Assembly (NCBI GenBank): GCA_905250075.1
Contig: CAJNOP010000702.1
Span: 1 to 64,000, forward strand
Length of the DNA: 64,000 bases
Source of the DNA: Rotaria sp. Silwood1
Taxonomy: Eukaryota; Rotifera; Eurotatoria; Philodinida; Philodinidae
Direction: 5' to 3'
Shown: positions 32,375 to 46,589 of the stretch, in pieces
Numbering within the stretch: position 1 is the first letter of the stretch
Layout: the number at the start of each line of letters is the position of its first letter
Made by a program: the position numbers and the translations under genes
The notes under the pieces: model-generated
The model's input: the letters and a program-made list of their open reading frames with translations, nothing else
What the model was told of the DNA's origin: nothing
Databases searched by the model: none

Positions 32375-34230
32375 TTACCACCATAAACACAAATCACAAT
32401 TAATAAATTTACTGCAATAATCATGAAGTAAATTTTCTGATTTGATTAAAACATTTAATTTTTTTAAATATATTTTTGGTATTCGTAAAATACATAAAAA
32501 TAATAAATGTTGTGTTTTATCATTAGTTTTTAATAATAAAAATCGAACTATTGATTGTATTTCTTTTTTATTCATTCCAATTTTAAGATATTCCAATTGT
32601 GGAAATAAATTCACAATCAACTGAATTTCATTCAATGAACACCAAACACCAAAATTGACAATTTTTATTTTATTTGTATTTGATACATATTGAAAAACTT
32701 CATTTTCTTTAATTACATTTAAATTAATGTCGCTGAAAAATAAATGATCCAATTTTAATGCATATAAATTCGGTGTCATATATAACAATTGAAAAATTTC
32801 AATGAATGAAAACTTATAACATTCAATAACTAACTTTGTAAGTTGTTTTAAAGGAATCATACGATGAAGAATTGTTGGAATTGAATCACCTGATGTTTCA
32901 AAACGATGTTTAATAGTTAAGTAATTAACATTTGGAAAATAACTTAGATAAGTATCTTTTATTTCTGTACTACAAATATAAAGATGTTTAACTGAATCAT
33001 AATTTTCTTTTTGTATTTGTGAACAAATGGGTTCATTTAATTCCCAATAATATACATAATCTTTTCGTCTAAAATAGAAAAAGAAATTTCCATCAACAAC
33101 TGAGAATTTCTATTTACCGATACGGAGCAGTTGAATACAGAATTACATTATCAGGTTGATCTTTCGAAATATGTTGATGTGTAAAAAACCATCTATTTTC
33201 AATCCAAAACGAAGAATTAAATTCATTAATAATATCATGATATATTAAAGTATTGGTTTTTACAGAACCTTCATGATTTATATCAAAGATACGTAAATAT
33301 GGCATATATGTTACTATTAATTTTTGCCATTGTTTAGCATTTAAATATGCTCCATCATAATATGTTGTAAGATGTAAAGTTTGAACATAATGAAAAACTT
33401 CTGTAATAATTTTTTTAAATCTTGTGAACTCAATATGATCAATATGAAGAGAAACATATTTCAAATATTTTAATTGTATAAGAGATAATTCCTCTTCTTC
33501 TTCTTCTGTATCAAAACGTTGTTGAACAAGACAATCAATTGATAAATGTTGAAGTTTAGGAAGACAATATAGTAAATGACCAAACGAATCAAATGGAAAA
33601 CGACCATTGATTATCAACGATTGCATCGGACTATAATCATCTTCAATAAGTATAGTAAATAATGGTTCTTCATAATTTTTTGTTTGATATTCAATTTTAC
33701 AATATTTTAATTTCGATAATAAAAATATACGAGCAAAAATCAAAGTTAAGGATTCAATATAATCACTGATCGAAATCGTTAACGAATAAAATTGATGTAG
33801 ATGTACTAAATTATCCAAAATTTTATAAAGATGCTTGATTTGTATATTTTCAAGAACTAATGTTTCAAGACGAATGAAATTCAAAACTAATCGTGGACGG
33901 GAGAAAATGATTCCAACAGCAAATGGATTTAATAAACGAAGAAAATTAATTCGATTTTGATTCGGCATAAGAATATTTCGATAATAATCTTCGAAATTTG
34001 ATTTTGACATTGTTGAAAAATTGATTTTAGTCAAAACATTTGAATGAATAGCTAAATCTTGAAATCGTTTATTAAGATTGTAAAACCCTTTGTAAATATC
34101 ATATACATCAACATATTCAAATATATCATAGAGAATTTCATCAGTTAAATCTTCAAGACAATATCTAAATAAGAGTAAAGAATAATTATTTATATGATGA
34201 AAGAGATATTTCTGACTTATTTGAATTCAT
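32375..34230 (-). CDS. F-box / LRR-like protein, intact, three exons
   Basis: Exons 34230-34217, 34164-33118 and 33068-32375 join in phase (introns 52 and 49 bp, GT..AG) to 585 codons with one stop. The 14-base first exon gives MNSN and continues into LEDLTDEILYDIFEYVDVYDIYKGFYNLNKRF, an F-box at about residues 8-45 that would bind SKP1. The remaining ~530 residues form irregular leucine-rich segments (LKYCKIEYQ, LLYCLPKLQHLSIDCL, YVQTLHLTTYYDGAY, LTKLVIECYKFSFIEIFQL, YALKLDHLFF), probably the substrate-binding face of an SCF ubiquitin ligase. An acidic run of six Glu occurs near the middle. F-box genes of this type are highly expanded in bdelloids. No lesion is visible, in contrast to the tandem copy 3 kb upstream. 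Confidence 0.85.
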
Positions 34231-35559
34231 TGTTGATACTGAAATAATGAAAAGGAGAAAAAAAAGATTTAACAGATTTTAAAATGAAATATTACTTTGA
34301 TTTTCTGATTTTCGTTTTTTGTGACTATTTGAAATTTGAACCAATTCGTTGTCACGCCGTTTTGTCTGTTGCATGTTTAAGATAACTAAATAACGATCAT
34401 ACTGACCGAGGACGAACACATACACACGTGTGATAATAAATACATTGTCTCTTTTTCCTCTCTAAACACAATAGATACCAAGAACTGTACAATTAAGAAG
34501 AAATAATTTCAAAAGCTTTTCGGAAAAAAATAGTTACAAAATAGAGAACAATCGAATTTTCTTTTATTTTAATTACCATGCTTTGTGTTTTTGATAATCC
34601 AACTTAGACAAATCACGATTGATTTTGCTTATTCGATGATCATTGATTGAAGTTTCTTGATATACTAAATTCTTTCTCAGATCAATATTTCTTTTCAGAA
34701 TACACGTATATGAGAAGCCAAAATATACAACTTACAAGACTTGAATCGTTTTTAATTTGTAGTATATTGTGAACAAAGTCGAAGCTGTTAGTGCACTTTC
34801 AAAATTAGTCGAATAAATAAATAAGTCAAAACGATAATTGTTATTTTTTGTTGAATCTATATTCTGTTTGTATTGATCAAATTGAACATTTTTCATTTCA
34901 AACTATTTCTTTGTCTCAATTTATCGGATTTATTTAATATTTTTTAGAGTATTATTTGTACATCCCAAATGAAAGCTTTTTTCTTTAACAGACGTTCATG
35001 TATTTCTTGTTTCTTTTTCTTACTGAATTTTGATTAGTTAGTATTATAGTTTTAATCATATTTAATATACTTCTTACACATATTTATTATTTCCTCATAC
35101 GATCTTAACAATCTTTTATGCACCTCGATGTATTCAGTTATATCCGAATAGACTATATATGAAAGTTAAAAAATAATTTAATCATGTTTTTTTTTGTTAG
35201 CCATGTCTGATTCATGTAAAATTAGTATACTATCCTTGATAACAGTCGTATAATCTGTTATCTTTCAAAAATGCGAGTCATTTGTGTGTTCACAAAGATG
35301 TCTAGAGTCCTTCAGAATCTTTTGAAGCCATCTATGGTTACTAAGGCCTGTATTGAAAGTGCTTATGGGAAAGGACGCGACGCAGCTATTTTTCGAATTC
35401 TTTTCCTTATATTTGGTCTTGATAATTATTAAAACTAATACGTTCCGTAAACTTCAACTTATCAGGGTTTTATGTATTATTCTTTGTCAGATCATCTAAT
35501 AAACGTTCATTTAATCTCAATGATAGCTTTCGATTTGCAGCAGTTATTTGTTCATCAAA
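34231..35559. other. Intergenic region with a duplicated F-box promoter side
   Basis: The first ~200 bases (to about 34430) resemble those above the dead copy at 37217-37400 (TTTTCGTTTTTTGTG, GTTGCATGTTTAAGATAA and similar), so the duplication included the upstream regulatory region. The rest holds no gene I can support. Confidence 0.55.
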
Positions 35560-35563
35560 ATAT

Positions 35564-37216
35564 TCACTTTTCAAATGTATTATTACTATGTAAAAATTTT
35601 CTTTGACAGAACCTACTTTGAGAAATACGAAGTCTAACTGTTTTTCTTTCCGAGGGTATAAAACAAGGATATAAAATACATTCTAAGCAAGTAAATTTTC
35701 TAATGTAATCAAATTGTGTACTTCTTATAACCAATTTTGTGAAAAACTTGAAAGATATAAATAAAATAAATTTTTGTGTTTTATTATGAATTCTTGATAA
35801 TAAATATCGAATTATTGGTTTCATGTCTGTTTCTATTATCTCAGTTTTAAAATATTTTAATTTCGAAAATACATAAACAATAAATTGAATTTCATTCACT
35901 GATTGTGTTTAATGATATTTGAATTAATTGCATGCAAAGTATCTTCACAAAATTCTAACACGTATAAATTTGGTATTAAGCGTAATAAATTAAAAATTTC
36001 TTCGAATGACAAACAATAAGTTTTAACAATTAATTTTCTAAGCAGTCTTAAAGGAATGACACGATTAAGATTTATTATGAATGAATCATCATCTGATTTT
36101 TTTATCATAAACTTAAATAGTCAATTGATTAACATTTGAAAAATAATTTCGACAATTTGGTTTTATTTGTAATATTAAGATGTGTGACTGAATTTAAATT
36201 CTCTTGACAATGCAAACCAAATTTTTCATCTATTTCAATATGATACATATAATCTTTTCTTCTAAATAAAAATGAAATAGAGCATAATCTATGATGAAAA
36301 ATAGATAATTGCTTTCGACGGAAAATCTTCTCTTTTCACTGAATGATTTTTCTACTTTCGAACTGTAATAAACTTTATTTTAAAACAATTATACGCTTTG
36401 AAGCAAGATTCGACATCACTCTGCTCTCCGTTTCGTATCATAGATTAATTTCTATTTACCGAAATGGACCAGTCTAATAGACAAATCCTCTACATAGGCC
36501 ACCGTCTTCGTTCACATTGATGTGCAAAAGACCATTTATTTTTCATCCAAAACGAAAAATTATTTCTTAGAAAATCTTGACAATGAATATCAAATACATG
36601 TGAATATGGCATGTGAGATACGATTAATTGTTGTCATTGTTTAGCAACTAAATATGCTTCATCATAAAACATCGTAAAGCGTAAAACTTGAAAATAATGA
36701 AAAAATTCTTTGATAATTTTCTTAAATATATCAAAGCATACGTGGTCATGTTTAATACAAATATTTTGTAAATGTTTTAATTGAGTATGAGATAATTGGT
36801 GCCCTACGTGACAATTACTACGTATATTAAGAGAATTAATAGATAAGTGTTGAAGTTAAGGAAGAAAACATAATAAATTATGAAATGCGTTAAATGAAAA
36901 AGGACCATTTATCATTAAAAATACGTGCAGCAAAAGAAACAGTTAATGAATGAAGATTAGGTAATGGTCTTCGAAATTTAATTTTGACATTATTAAAATA
37001 TTGATTTTAGTTAAAATATTTGAATTAATAGCTAAATTATGTAACTGTTTATTAAGATTGTAAAGTCCTTTAAAAATATCATATAGATCAAGATATTACA
37101 ATATCTCGTAAAAAAATATTCATTTGTTAAATCTTCCACAGCATACCTGAATAACAGTAAAGGATAATTGCTTCGATGACTTTTTTAAATAGATCCGACT
37201 TATTTGAATTGATTGT
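35564..37216 (-). pseudogene. Tandem F-box/LRR pseudogene
   Basis: A diverged copy of the 32.4-34.2 kb gene in the same orientation. The equivalent of the first exon reads ATCAATTCAAATAA instead of ATGAATTCAAATAA, so the start codon is lost. Recognisable pieces are YNLNKQLHNLAINSNILTKIN (near 37030-37060), LRKLIVKTYCLSFEEIFNLL and PNLYVLEFCEDTLHA (near 35930-36040), and MNEIQFIVYVFSKLKYFK (near 35850-35899). Many stops and deletions lie between them, and the middle is shortened. It is clearly non-coding for a full protein. Confidence 0.85.
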
Positions 37217-38520
37217 TGTTTGAAAAATATTGACATAAAATAGTACGCATATTTTCTAATTGTCGTTTTTTAATAGTGTGTCGGTCCTTTTCTACATCGT
37301 TCCCTTGCTGTTGCGTTTGTTTCATACTTAAGATAAATTAAGAACGGTGATATTGATTGAGAAAGAACTGTTTTCGAATGTCGGTGAAAACATATACACG
37401 TACAATAGCAAACATGCACACCTTCCAGTGCAACACCGATAAATGCCAACAGTAAGTCAAAAGAGATTTATCCTTTTGAGATTTCCCGCATCTCAATGGA
37501 ATCTAATTGATACGTAAAATTTGAGCAAAACAATAATTTGACAGTTGAGAATTTTCTTTCATGAGTCAAATAGTCTCCATGTGACTTAGAATAGAGTTTT
37601 ATGTCTAACTGAAGCATATGATGTCTTATATGACTCTTCCAATACAAAACGCATCTCTAGAAATCAAATAGGTATTAAGAGTTCAAATGCACGTATCAAG
37701 AAAATACTTTCTTCGAAGAAACCATGCCATGTTCATATATGTTGAGCAGTAAGCTGACAATAATACAAGCCATCTCTTGTGATGCGGATATTTGGGAAGA
37801 ACTTACGCACACTCATCGCAGCTACTGTGTGTGTGCATGTTGATGTGAATGAATAGAAGAAGTACACTAACAACCACTCACACCCAAACTCGCATTCTCA
37901 AGATATTCGTACCCAAAGATCTTTACCACAATCTATACTTGTAATATTCATTGTGAATTTCTACTCGAAATTCTTGTTTCGTCATTGTCCATGACATATA
38001 TTTAATAAATAATAAAGCTGATCTTGGCGCATCATTGATAGACATAGTTAGTTATTTGGTAAATATTTTGTGTAAAAGTTCGAAGAACATACTACTGTAT
38101 GTTTCAAAGAAAACTGTAACACACCGTGTGAATCGTACAAGAGATATCTATGTTTTCTTATTCGATAGATTTCAAGAAAATCCTTCATCTATCATAGCTA
38201 TTCAAGAAATCAAAAGAAAACATATCGCCAAGAAGAAAAATAATAGGATAAATTCTGAACATTTTTGATATTTTTTTTAATGAATGAAAATCTTCTAAAG
38301 AACAGTTTTAATACTTCTTATAATTTGTGAGGAAATTTCAACTTTTCTATTGTCTTCTATTACCATTTGTGGAAAACAATTGACAAGATTATTCTTCTCT
38401 TATTCCTTCATATTACACCTTTTTCTTGCTTTCTTTTTGTTTAGCTTCAGAGTTATGCAAGTATTTGTTGCATGGTGAAAAGTCATTGAAAATTGCTTAA
38501 TCACCATCATCACATATCAA
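37217..38520. other. Gene-free stretch with one decayed telomere-like hairpin
   Basis: At about 37826-37900, GTGTGTGTGCATGTTGATGTG is followed by linker AATAGAAGAAGTACACTAAC, then CCACTCACACCCAAACTC and a TCTCAAGA end. Otherwise no supported gene. Confidence 0.6.
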
Positions 38521-38544
38521 CAAGAAGTCTAAATCAGTGAAACA

Positions 38545-39030
38545 TCTTGTAAGCAAGATCTTGGCTCTTGTACCAAGATCTTAATATCTTGTGACAAGAC
38601 CTTGGTCAAGATACAAGGCATAGAAATGTTAACAGATCTTGACTTGATTGTATCTGTTACGGATGATTTTGCTACTGCTTCGAGCTAGATTGTTCCGAAT
38701 CATTTAAGAAAACATGATCTTCATTCAAGAGTGTTCATGAGGATGACGATTTTGAACGGTTTTCGAACTGACCATTAGTCTCTAATTTGGCTTCTTGTGT
38801 TTGCAGCAGCGATCTGATTCAAGATTTATATTCAGCGTCAAATTTTAAATTTTACTTCGGATTGACTATCTCGTTAATATTTAGAGTCATCCATAAGCGA
38901 CTTTTAGTAATTATTTCTGAGCACGGATATTTCAGCTAAGCTCTTATAGATCTATATGTAAGATTTGTTAACATTTCTGTACCTTGTATCTTGGCTAAAA
39001 TCTTGGTTCGAAAATGTTGCATTAGGGCGT
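38545..39030. repeat. Inverted repeat built of AAGATCTTGG words
   Basis: The segment AAGATACAAGGCATAGAAATGTTAACAGATC (about 38610-38640) is matched inversely by GATTTGTTAACATTTCTGTACCTTGTATCTT at about 38963-38993. The flanks carry multiple short palindromes (CAAGATCTTGG, CCAAGATCTTAA). It resembles a decayed foldback element of about 450-480 bp; the outer limits are uncertain. Confidence 0.6.
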
Positions 39031-39188
39031 ACATCACATTGTCAAAACTTTCAATTGAAGGTAATCGGGGCATATTTGTCATTACTATTTATTGCAGAGT
39101 TATCATCATTTATTTTGCATCAGTGTTTTTGATATTCTAAATATGAATAACAAAGGTACAGCAGTATGATGCGAATTTTAATACAGAA

Positions 39189-39535
39189 TTAGGCTTGCGG
39201 GAAAAGAATTGATAACAACCAATTGGATAGAGAACAAAATACTGAAATATCACAGACATCACAGTTTTTGCCGAAGGTTATTAAAATGATCTTCAATCTC
39301 TTTTGTTCCAGAATCATCAGGTTCAAGAGCATGATGAGTAATATTGCGAACTCGCTTAGCATATTCGATAGTTGTTTCATATTCACAAAGTTTATCTAAT
39401 AATATTGAAATGCTATAAAAACCAGTAATCAATGATGGATCATCGAATGGAAGAGATTTTTTGTTCAAGATCAAGTACTTTTTCATTATATGATAGTGCA
39501 GCTGAATAGTCTTTCAATAATGCATATAATTCCCT
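39189..39535 (-). pseudogene. TPR protein fragment with homopolymer frameshift
   Basis: Reads ELYALLKDYSAALSYNEKVLDLEQK, then after one extra A in a run of six (near 39460) SLPFDDPSLITGFYSISILL and KLCEYETTIEYAKRVRNITHHALEPDD, with a C-terminal tail. This is the usual YEKALxIxxKSLPxxHPxL TPR pattern of kinesin-light-chain-like bdelloid proteins. An acceptor AG precedes the first block, but upstream exons are not recognised. Either a relic or a gene damaged by a sequencing indel in the homopolymer. Confidence 0.65.
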
Positions 39536-39676
39536 AATAAACAGAAATACAAAATAAATTTTTTGTCGAGAGCATCTCATTGCAAAATCATACTAATTAT
39601 TTGATGTGTGTAGACGGATTCTATAATATAGGATTTGTTCATATCGTTCAAGTACTTTATTTAAAAATAATAGATT

Positions 39677-40987
<1,311 letters not shown>

Positions 40988-41900
40988 ATTTTAAAAGTAA
41001 TAGTTTCTAAAATTTAAGAAATAACAACGAATACTACATGTTTAGAAATGTTTACAATAATATTTAATAGGATGTACAAATTTTTATCGAGGTAGACTAA
41101 TTCAGGTGTTTATTCATATCTATCGTGCAGAGAACATCAGTTTATATAAATAATGATAAGAATGAAAGATAAAGAAAAGAGGCAAAAAATGAGTCAACCT
41201 TTAACAAAATAAAGGTACAGATAACGGCTTGCTGCGTTATCAACAAAGAGAATGTGGATGATGATAAGTGAGCAACCTACCAGATATTTTTGTATACGGA
41301 ATATAATTTTAAAAGAAATGCTAATCGTAAATTTAACTTTATCATTGATATTATTCTGGCATACTGGAATTATAATCATGGCAAATTTCATATATCTGAT
41401 CAGATATAAAGTTCCGACAAAAATTATCCGTACGGATGCTTCCTTTGATCGAACATAGACAAAATATCAATCTTTATAGCTACTTGAATGGGTTCACCTA
41501 TTAGTACTCTTTTCACTTCATGCAAAAATAATGAAAGTACTTAATAGTTATTGTTTTGGATCGAAATAATTACATGAAGTTTTTGCAGATTTCAGTTAGC
41601 GAAAGTAAAACGTTGGACAAAATGAATATGATATTCACAATCAACATCAAAAACTAAGCCCTCTTACGTGTATGTCAAACGTTTTTGAAAAATTTTTTCA
41701 TCGAAACGGTCTCATGTGGTCATTATCAGGGCTGACTGAAAAAGTGAAAATTCTGTGGATTCGAGTTTTTCTTGGAAACCTGCTCTCATGAACCGCTGTT
41801 GGCTCTCCAAGTGGTTGTATTATGTACACAGTCTAATTCTCTATTGACTGGTGCTCTATTCAAGCGTACATCGACCAGAAAATAAGGGTTTGACTCGAAG
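40988..41900. other. Gene-free stretch
   Basis: No supported gene. TTTTTGAAAAATTTTTTCATCGAAAC near 41680 is reminiscent of the foldback arm at 4800, but the match is short. Confidence 0.45.
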
Positions 41901-41907
41901 CGGTGTA

Positions 41908-42026
41908 GAGTGTGGATGTGGATTTGGATGGACTGAAGATTAACACAAATATCCACAACACACCTACACCCACACCCCACACCGGCACACCCCACACCCC
42001 ACACCCACACACATCCCACACCCGAC
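41908..42026. repeat. Telomere-like hairpin array
   Basis: AGAGTGTGGATGTGGATTTG, linker GGACTGAAGATTAACACAAA, then a C-rich arm of ATCCACAACACACCTACACC followed by CCCACACCCC variants to about 42025. The G-arm is short compared with the C-arm. Confidence 0.8.
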
Positions 42027-42104
42027 ACACTTCAGTGACCATTGAGTTCCATCATATAAAAAACTTTTTGTAAAAGAAATATATTTATAATAGTACCATT
42101 GTTA

Positions 42105-42190
42105 TTCGGACCGGGCCGGGCTCTAATAGAGTGGAAGTTGGGCCGGGTCGGACCATCAAAAATTGGCCTGTTTCAAGGCCTGGGTCCCAT
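42105..42190. repeat. GC-rich low-complexity patch (CCGGGCCGGG)
   Basis: TCGGACCGGGCCGGGCTC and GGGCCGGGTCGGACC flank a short AT spacer and form an inverted pair. It overlaps the stop and last ~12 codons of the ion-channel gene, so that C-terminal tail may derive from the patch. Confidence 0.5.
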
Positions 42191-44954
42191 TACTGTAATT
42201 TACCGCTAAAAGCTGTTCGGTATTTAAGATATGGGTACTATGTGGAGCAGATGACATAAAGTTTTCAGCTAAAATAATAATTTTATCATTTTGTGAAAAT
42301 ATAATTTGTTCTTCTTTATCTGGATTTAAAACAATTCCAAAAAATCTTGTTTCATCATGTAAATATTTCATTAATCTATAACCAATTGCTAAACATTGAT
42401 ATTTTAATGTTTCTTGTAAAATTTGATAATAACTAATTGGTGTTTCTAGTGGAACGAACATTGATGCTAAACATAAATAAATCTCAGGACCATCAGCTGT
42501 TAATAAAACATCATAAACTTTTTTTATATTTTTATTTTCAGATAATTGTGAAATATATTTTGATATTAAATTTGGACTAACAATAAAATCATCGGCACAT
42601 GTTGTATTTGCTAATTGACAATTACGTATATCATACATTTCTGCTACTATACTAAATGTTTTTTCATTATTTGATTTATCAATAATATTTTGTAAATATA
42701 ATAAACAAATTAAACATTCAGCATCAGCTTCTTCAATTAAATTTTGTTGTTCACTTTCTTCATTTGCTAATAACATAACATAATCATAAGAAAATAAATT
42801 TAATTTTTCTAAATCAAACTTATTTGTTAAACTTCCAGAATGTACAAATATTTTTTGTTCTGTTAATTCATTAACTAATTGTTCATTTATAAATTGTGTT
42901 ATTGTATCAGAATTTGTTAATATATGTAGTTCACTACCACGAGCAACATAAGTATCCAATTCTTTAGCAATCAATGGAGCTTTATTATTCCATCCGAGTA
43001 GAAGATTTTGTTCAATTCTTTTTGTTGCTCGTTTAGTCATAGGATTTGATAATAAAACTGTATTATGATTAATTAATGATGATGATGTTGATCCTGAATA
43101 TGCATTATTAATACGTAACCAATAATCGGATGATAATATAATTTTATCATCATCTTCAGCAATAACAATAATTTGATCATCAATATTTATTATTGTATTT
43201 AATCGAGGAAATATTTTAACTGTTCCATCGGATAACATCAATCCAATTACTGAACATTTATTATATGAAAATACAGCATCATAAAATGTTCTACCAATAA
43301 GTGCACTTTCATGTTTAAAATAAATTTCATCATTTTGAAATGATAATAAAGTTGTTAATATTATACTTAAACCACTTTGTCGACATGATTGAGCTATAAT
43401 ACGTGCAATTATTTCATCGGCATAGACAAATAATGCTTCATCTCCGCCTAAAACAAAAAACAAAAATTTTATTTTTTACCATTAAACAGTTCTGCGAACA
43501 AAGCTAAGTTATTCGTTTTATTATTCATTTGACATTGGACAACAACTTATGTATTCGAGCGAAGTACTTATATAAGAACAAGATGAGTAAAACATGTAAA
43601 AAAAAATATTTCAATGTATAAAAACTAATAAAAACCTGCAATCATTGCCGCTTCTAAATTAATTCGTTCTTTTATTTCGGCTACAATATGAAAATTAATG
43701 TTATTTCGTCGTGGATTATTTCTAATTGCTAATATTGTTTTTATCATTCTAACATCAGGATTGTTTATTTCCGGTGCCAGTATAATTATTGATCGTGCTT
43801 GATTAAGACTCAATTTATTTAAACTATTGATCTAAAATTAATAAAATATAATGCAATGATTTATTTATGATATTTAGATATAGACAATAAAATAGAAAAT
43901 TGAACAAAAAATTCTCTTCAGTATTCATTATTACGAAAGAGACACAGCAAACAATTATATGAGCGTTGTCCAAAAAAAAAGATTCGAATCAATGTTTTCT
44001 GGTTTTCGATTAGAATTTTTGGAAAAAATATTTTTTTAATTATTAGAGTACTTGGAAAATATTCTTTAAATGAATTTTTATAGTCTACAAGATGACCGAA
44101 TAAGGAAGAAAAAATGGAAGTGCACACTGCAGTCGGAATATTATTATTTTTTCATTGTCATACTATTAGTAAAAGGGAGAGACAAAAAGAAGAGCATGTG
44201 CCAAAAACAAAACAATTTTTTGTATTTTTAACATACCGACATTGGATTACCATTTCTATAAATAATTCTTGTATTTCTTGAATTATTTATTTTATCTTTA
44301 ATCATATATTGAACTTCACTATTATCTTTTGATGTCAAAATAACAATTGAAGGATTACGTTGATTTTCATTTGCAATAATTAATTCATTAATAATATCAA
44401 ATATTTTTGGTGACCATCCTAAAATTACTAAACACAAAAAAGAAGAAAGAGAGACAAATTTTTTAAGTTTGAATATTTAATCAATTTAATTTATAAATTT
44501 TACTTGTATGATTCTTTTCAATAACTGTTGTACGTCCTTTTCTTAATTCATTTAATTTTTCATCCATAAAAGTTACAATTGTACCAATTAATACTGCAAC
44601 AATAACAAGACCACAAAGTATAACAATTCCAGATATAATTCGATTTTTTAAACCTTCATCTTCTGCTGCTGCACATGGATCAAGTATACGTGTAAATGTT
44701 TGCCATAATGCATCTTCATAATCATCTGTTTCTTCAGTATAATAATAAATTATACTAAATATTAATATAATAAATACACTTATAATAGTTAATAATGGAA
44801 TAATAAAAATTAAACCATGAGCAAATAGATTATCAAATTTATATTTTATATATGAACAAATATATTTTAATATTTTATTATCATTATTTGAACGAGATGT
44901 ATTACCGTTTGTCGATGTTATTTGCATTTCTTTATTAGTTACATAATATTTCAA
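42156..44954 (-). CDS. CASTOR/POLLUX-type ion channel with RCK-like NAD-binding domains, complete, four exons
   Basis: Exons 44954-44504, 44427-44237, 43831-43636 and 43447-42156 join in phase to 710 codons. Two N-terminal membrane helices (LIFIIPLLTIISVFIILIFS and IISGIVILCGLVIVAVLIG) flank a pore segment, ALWQTFTRILDPCAAAEDEG. Next come DEKLNELRKGRTTVIEKNHT and the Rossmann start IILGWSPKIFDIINELIIANE, a signature of the plant CASTOR/POLLUX/DMI1 and bacterial relatives. IVILTSKD, NTRIIYRNGNPMS, LSLNQARSIIILAPEINNPD, FHIVAEIKE and a second RCK-like unit follow. The channel would pass cations, gated by ligands at the RCK ring. At the filter position, plants have AD(S/A)GNHA and bacterial forms an LDPG-like motif; here it is LDPC, with Cys for Gly. 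The family is not known as a standard animal gene, so horizontal acquisition followed by intron gain is likely. The last ~12 residues run into a GC-rich repeat. Confidence 0.88.
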
Positions 44955-45660
44955 ATAAATTAAACAAAAAAAAAAAATCTAAAATATTAAATAAAGTTTT
45001 ATATTCTGACATCATTTTTTTTCGATTTATCATTTCTATCATATTTATAATATTATTCGAGTCATTTCTCATCTATGTCTTTTAATATTTGCAAATAATA
45101 AATATACCATCCGACAAAATTTTAAGAATATTGTTCCCAGACTGAGCATTACGGTAACCAGAAACGACTGTATACGGCCGTTCTCACTTTCAGCAAACCA
45201 AAACAAAGCTAAGGCATATGATAGCCATCAAGAAGTCTTTAAAGATCTCTTCTACACTCCTCCGTTTATACTCTCAGAAACTCCAGTCCAACCAGGTACA
45301 AAAAAAATATCGATACAGATCTTTAAAGATCGTTAAAGATATTTTCATTCAAGCACGGTACTTTAATCTCGAAAACGCCTACGGAAAAAGGTATTCTTCT
45401 ATAAAAGAACTTTCTTTATCAAAAATATAAATTCAAGCACGAAAGATACCCTAACATCAGGTACTTCAAAGATAAATATTATTAAAGATCTTTTTTTTCT
45501 GAACATCGTAATTATCCCCAAAACCACCTTGAAAACCAGATATCATTCAAAAAAGGTTCCTATGTATGAAAGTAGATTTTTAAGTTTTAAAAATACCTCG
45601 GAATGAAGTATTTGAGTCAAAAAGCGATTTTTAAAGATGGGAAAGATCGTTTCTTTTATG
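44955..45660. other. Gene-free stretch upstream of the ion channel
   Basis: Short TTTAAAGATC words recur between 45230 and 45500 (aaagatctc, ctttaaagatcg, attaaagatc), but no gene is supported. Confidence 0.5.
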
Positions 45661-46090
45661 AATAATACTGCTTAAAAATCGACTTTTCATACGTGTTACT
45701 TCTACCTATTCTTCAACTCGAAAGAGCGCGAACATGTGATACACCCCTATATATAGGGTGGGTTGAATCTCAAAAGACTAAAAAAGATGATTTTTCGATC
45801 AAATAATGCTGCTTAAAAATCGATTTTTCATACTTGTTACTGCTAGTTGTTTTGCAATTCAAATGAGCTCTAACACGTGGTGCACCCCTATGTATTTGGT
45901 AGGCAGAATCTCAAAAAGACTAAAAAAGATCATTTTTCTATTGAATAATATTGCTTAAAAATCGATTTTTCATACTTGTTACTGCTAGTCGTTTTGCAAC
46001 TCAAATGAGCCCTAACACATGGTGCACCCGTATATGTAGGATAGGCAGAGTCTAGAAAAGAATGAAAAATCGCGATTGTTTGATGGTATT
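45661..46090. repeat. Minisatellite, ~142-bp unit, three copies
   Basis: Units begin AATAATxxTGCTTAAAAATCG at 45661, 45802 and 45944. Each includes TTTTTCATACTTGTTACTGC, a CACCCCTATxTAT segment, and AGACTAAAAAAGATxATTTT. A decayed fourth start is visible near 46095. Copies 2 and 3 are closest to each other. Non-coding. Confidence 0.85.
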
Positions 46091-46589
46091 ATCAATACCT
46101 GAAAACCGATTTTTATTCTAATAGTGGACAGTTTTAGTCTAACTTTTGTGCGTTTGTTACCTGTGTACTCAGTGTGAATATATTTTTTTATGTGTGCTAT
46201 TTGTGATATTGTTTGTAAGATGGGTGTCTTGTACGAGGAACTTGCGGTGTACGAACGAAAATCGAGCAGATGAGACCGTTGGAAAGATGTTTGATTTGAT
46301 AGAAGTATTGCTCATATCAGACAATAGAACTGGAAAGTCATGCTCGACTTTATGGAAATGCAAGTGCTTTTAACTGTCAACTGGTACACTTGATCATGAA
46401 AGTATACCATTTATATTGAACAATAGTAATTCCCTAACATTAGCGATCTTTTTGCGATGAAATACGATAAAAAAAATAGTGTTTTTGTATCAGACCGTTT
46501 TCAGCAGACACAAAAAGTGTGTCGCGATGTTATGCGATGAACGTATATAGTCGGCGTAGTGTTACAGAAGTCTTACACAGTTGCTTTTT

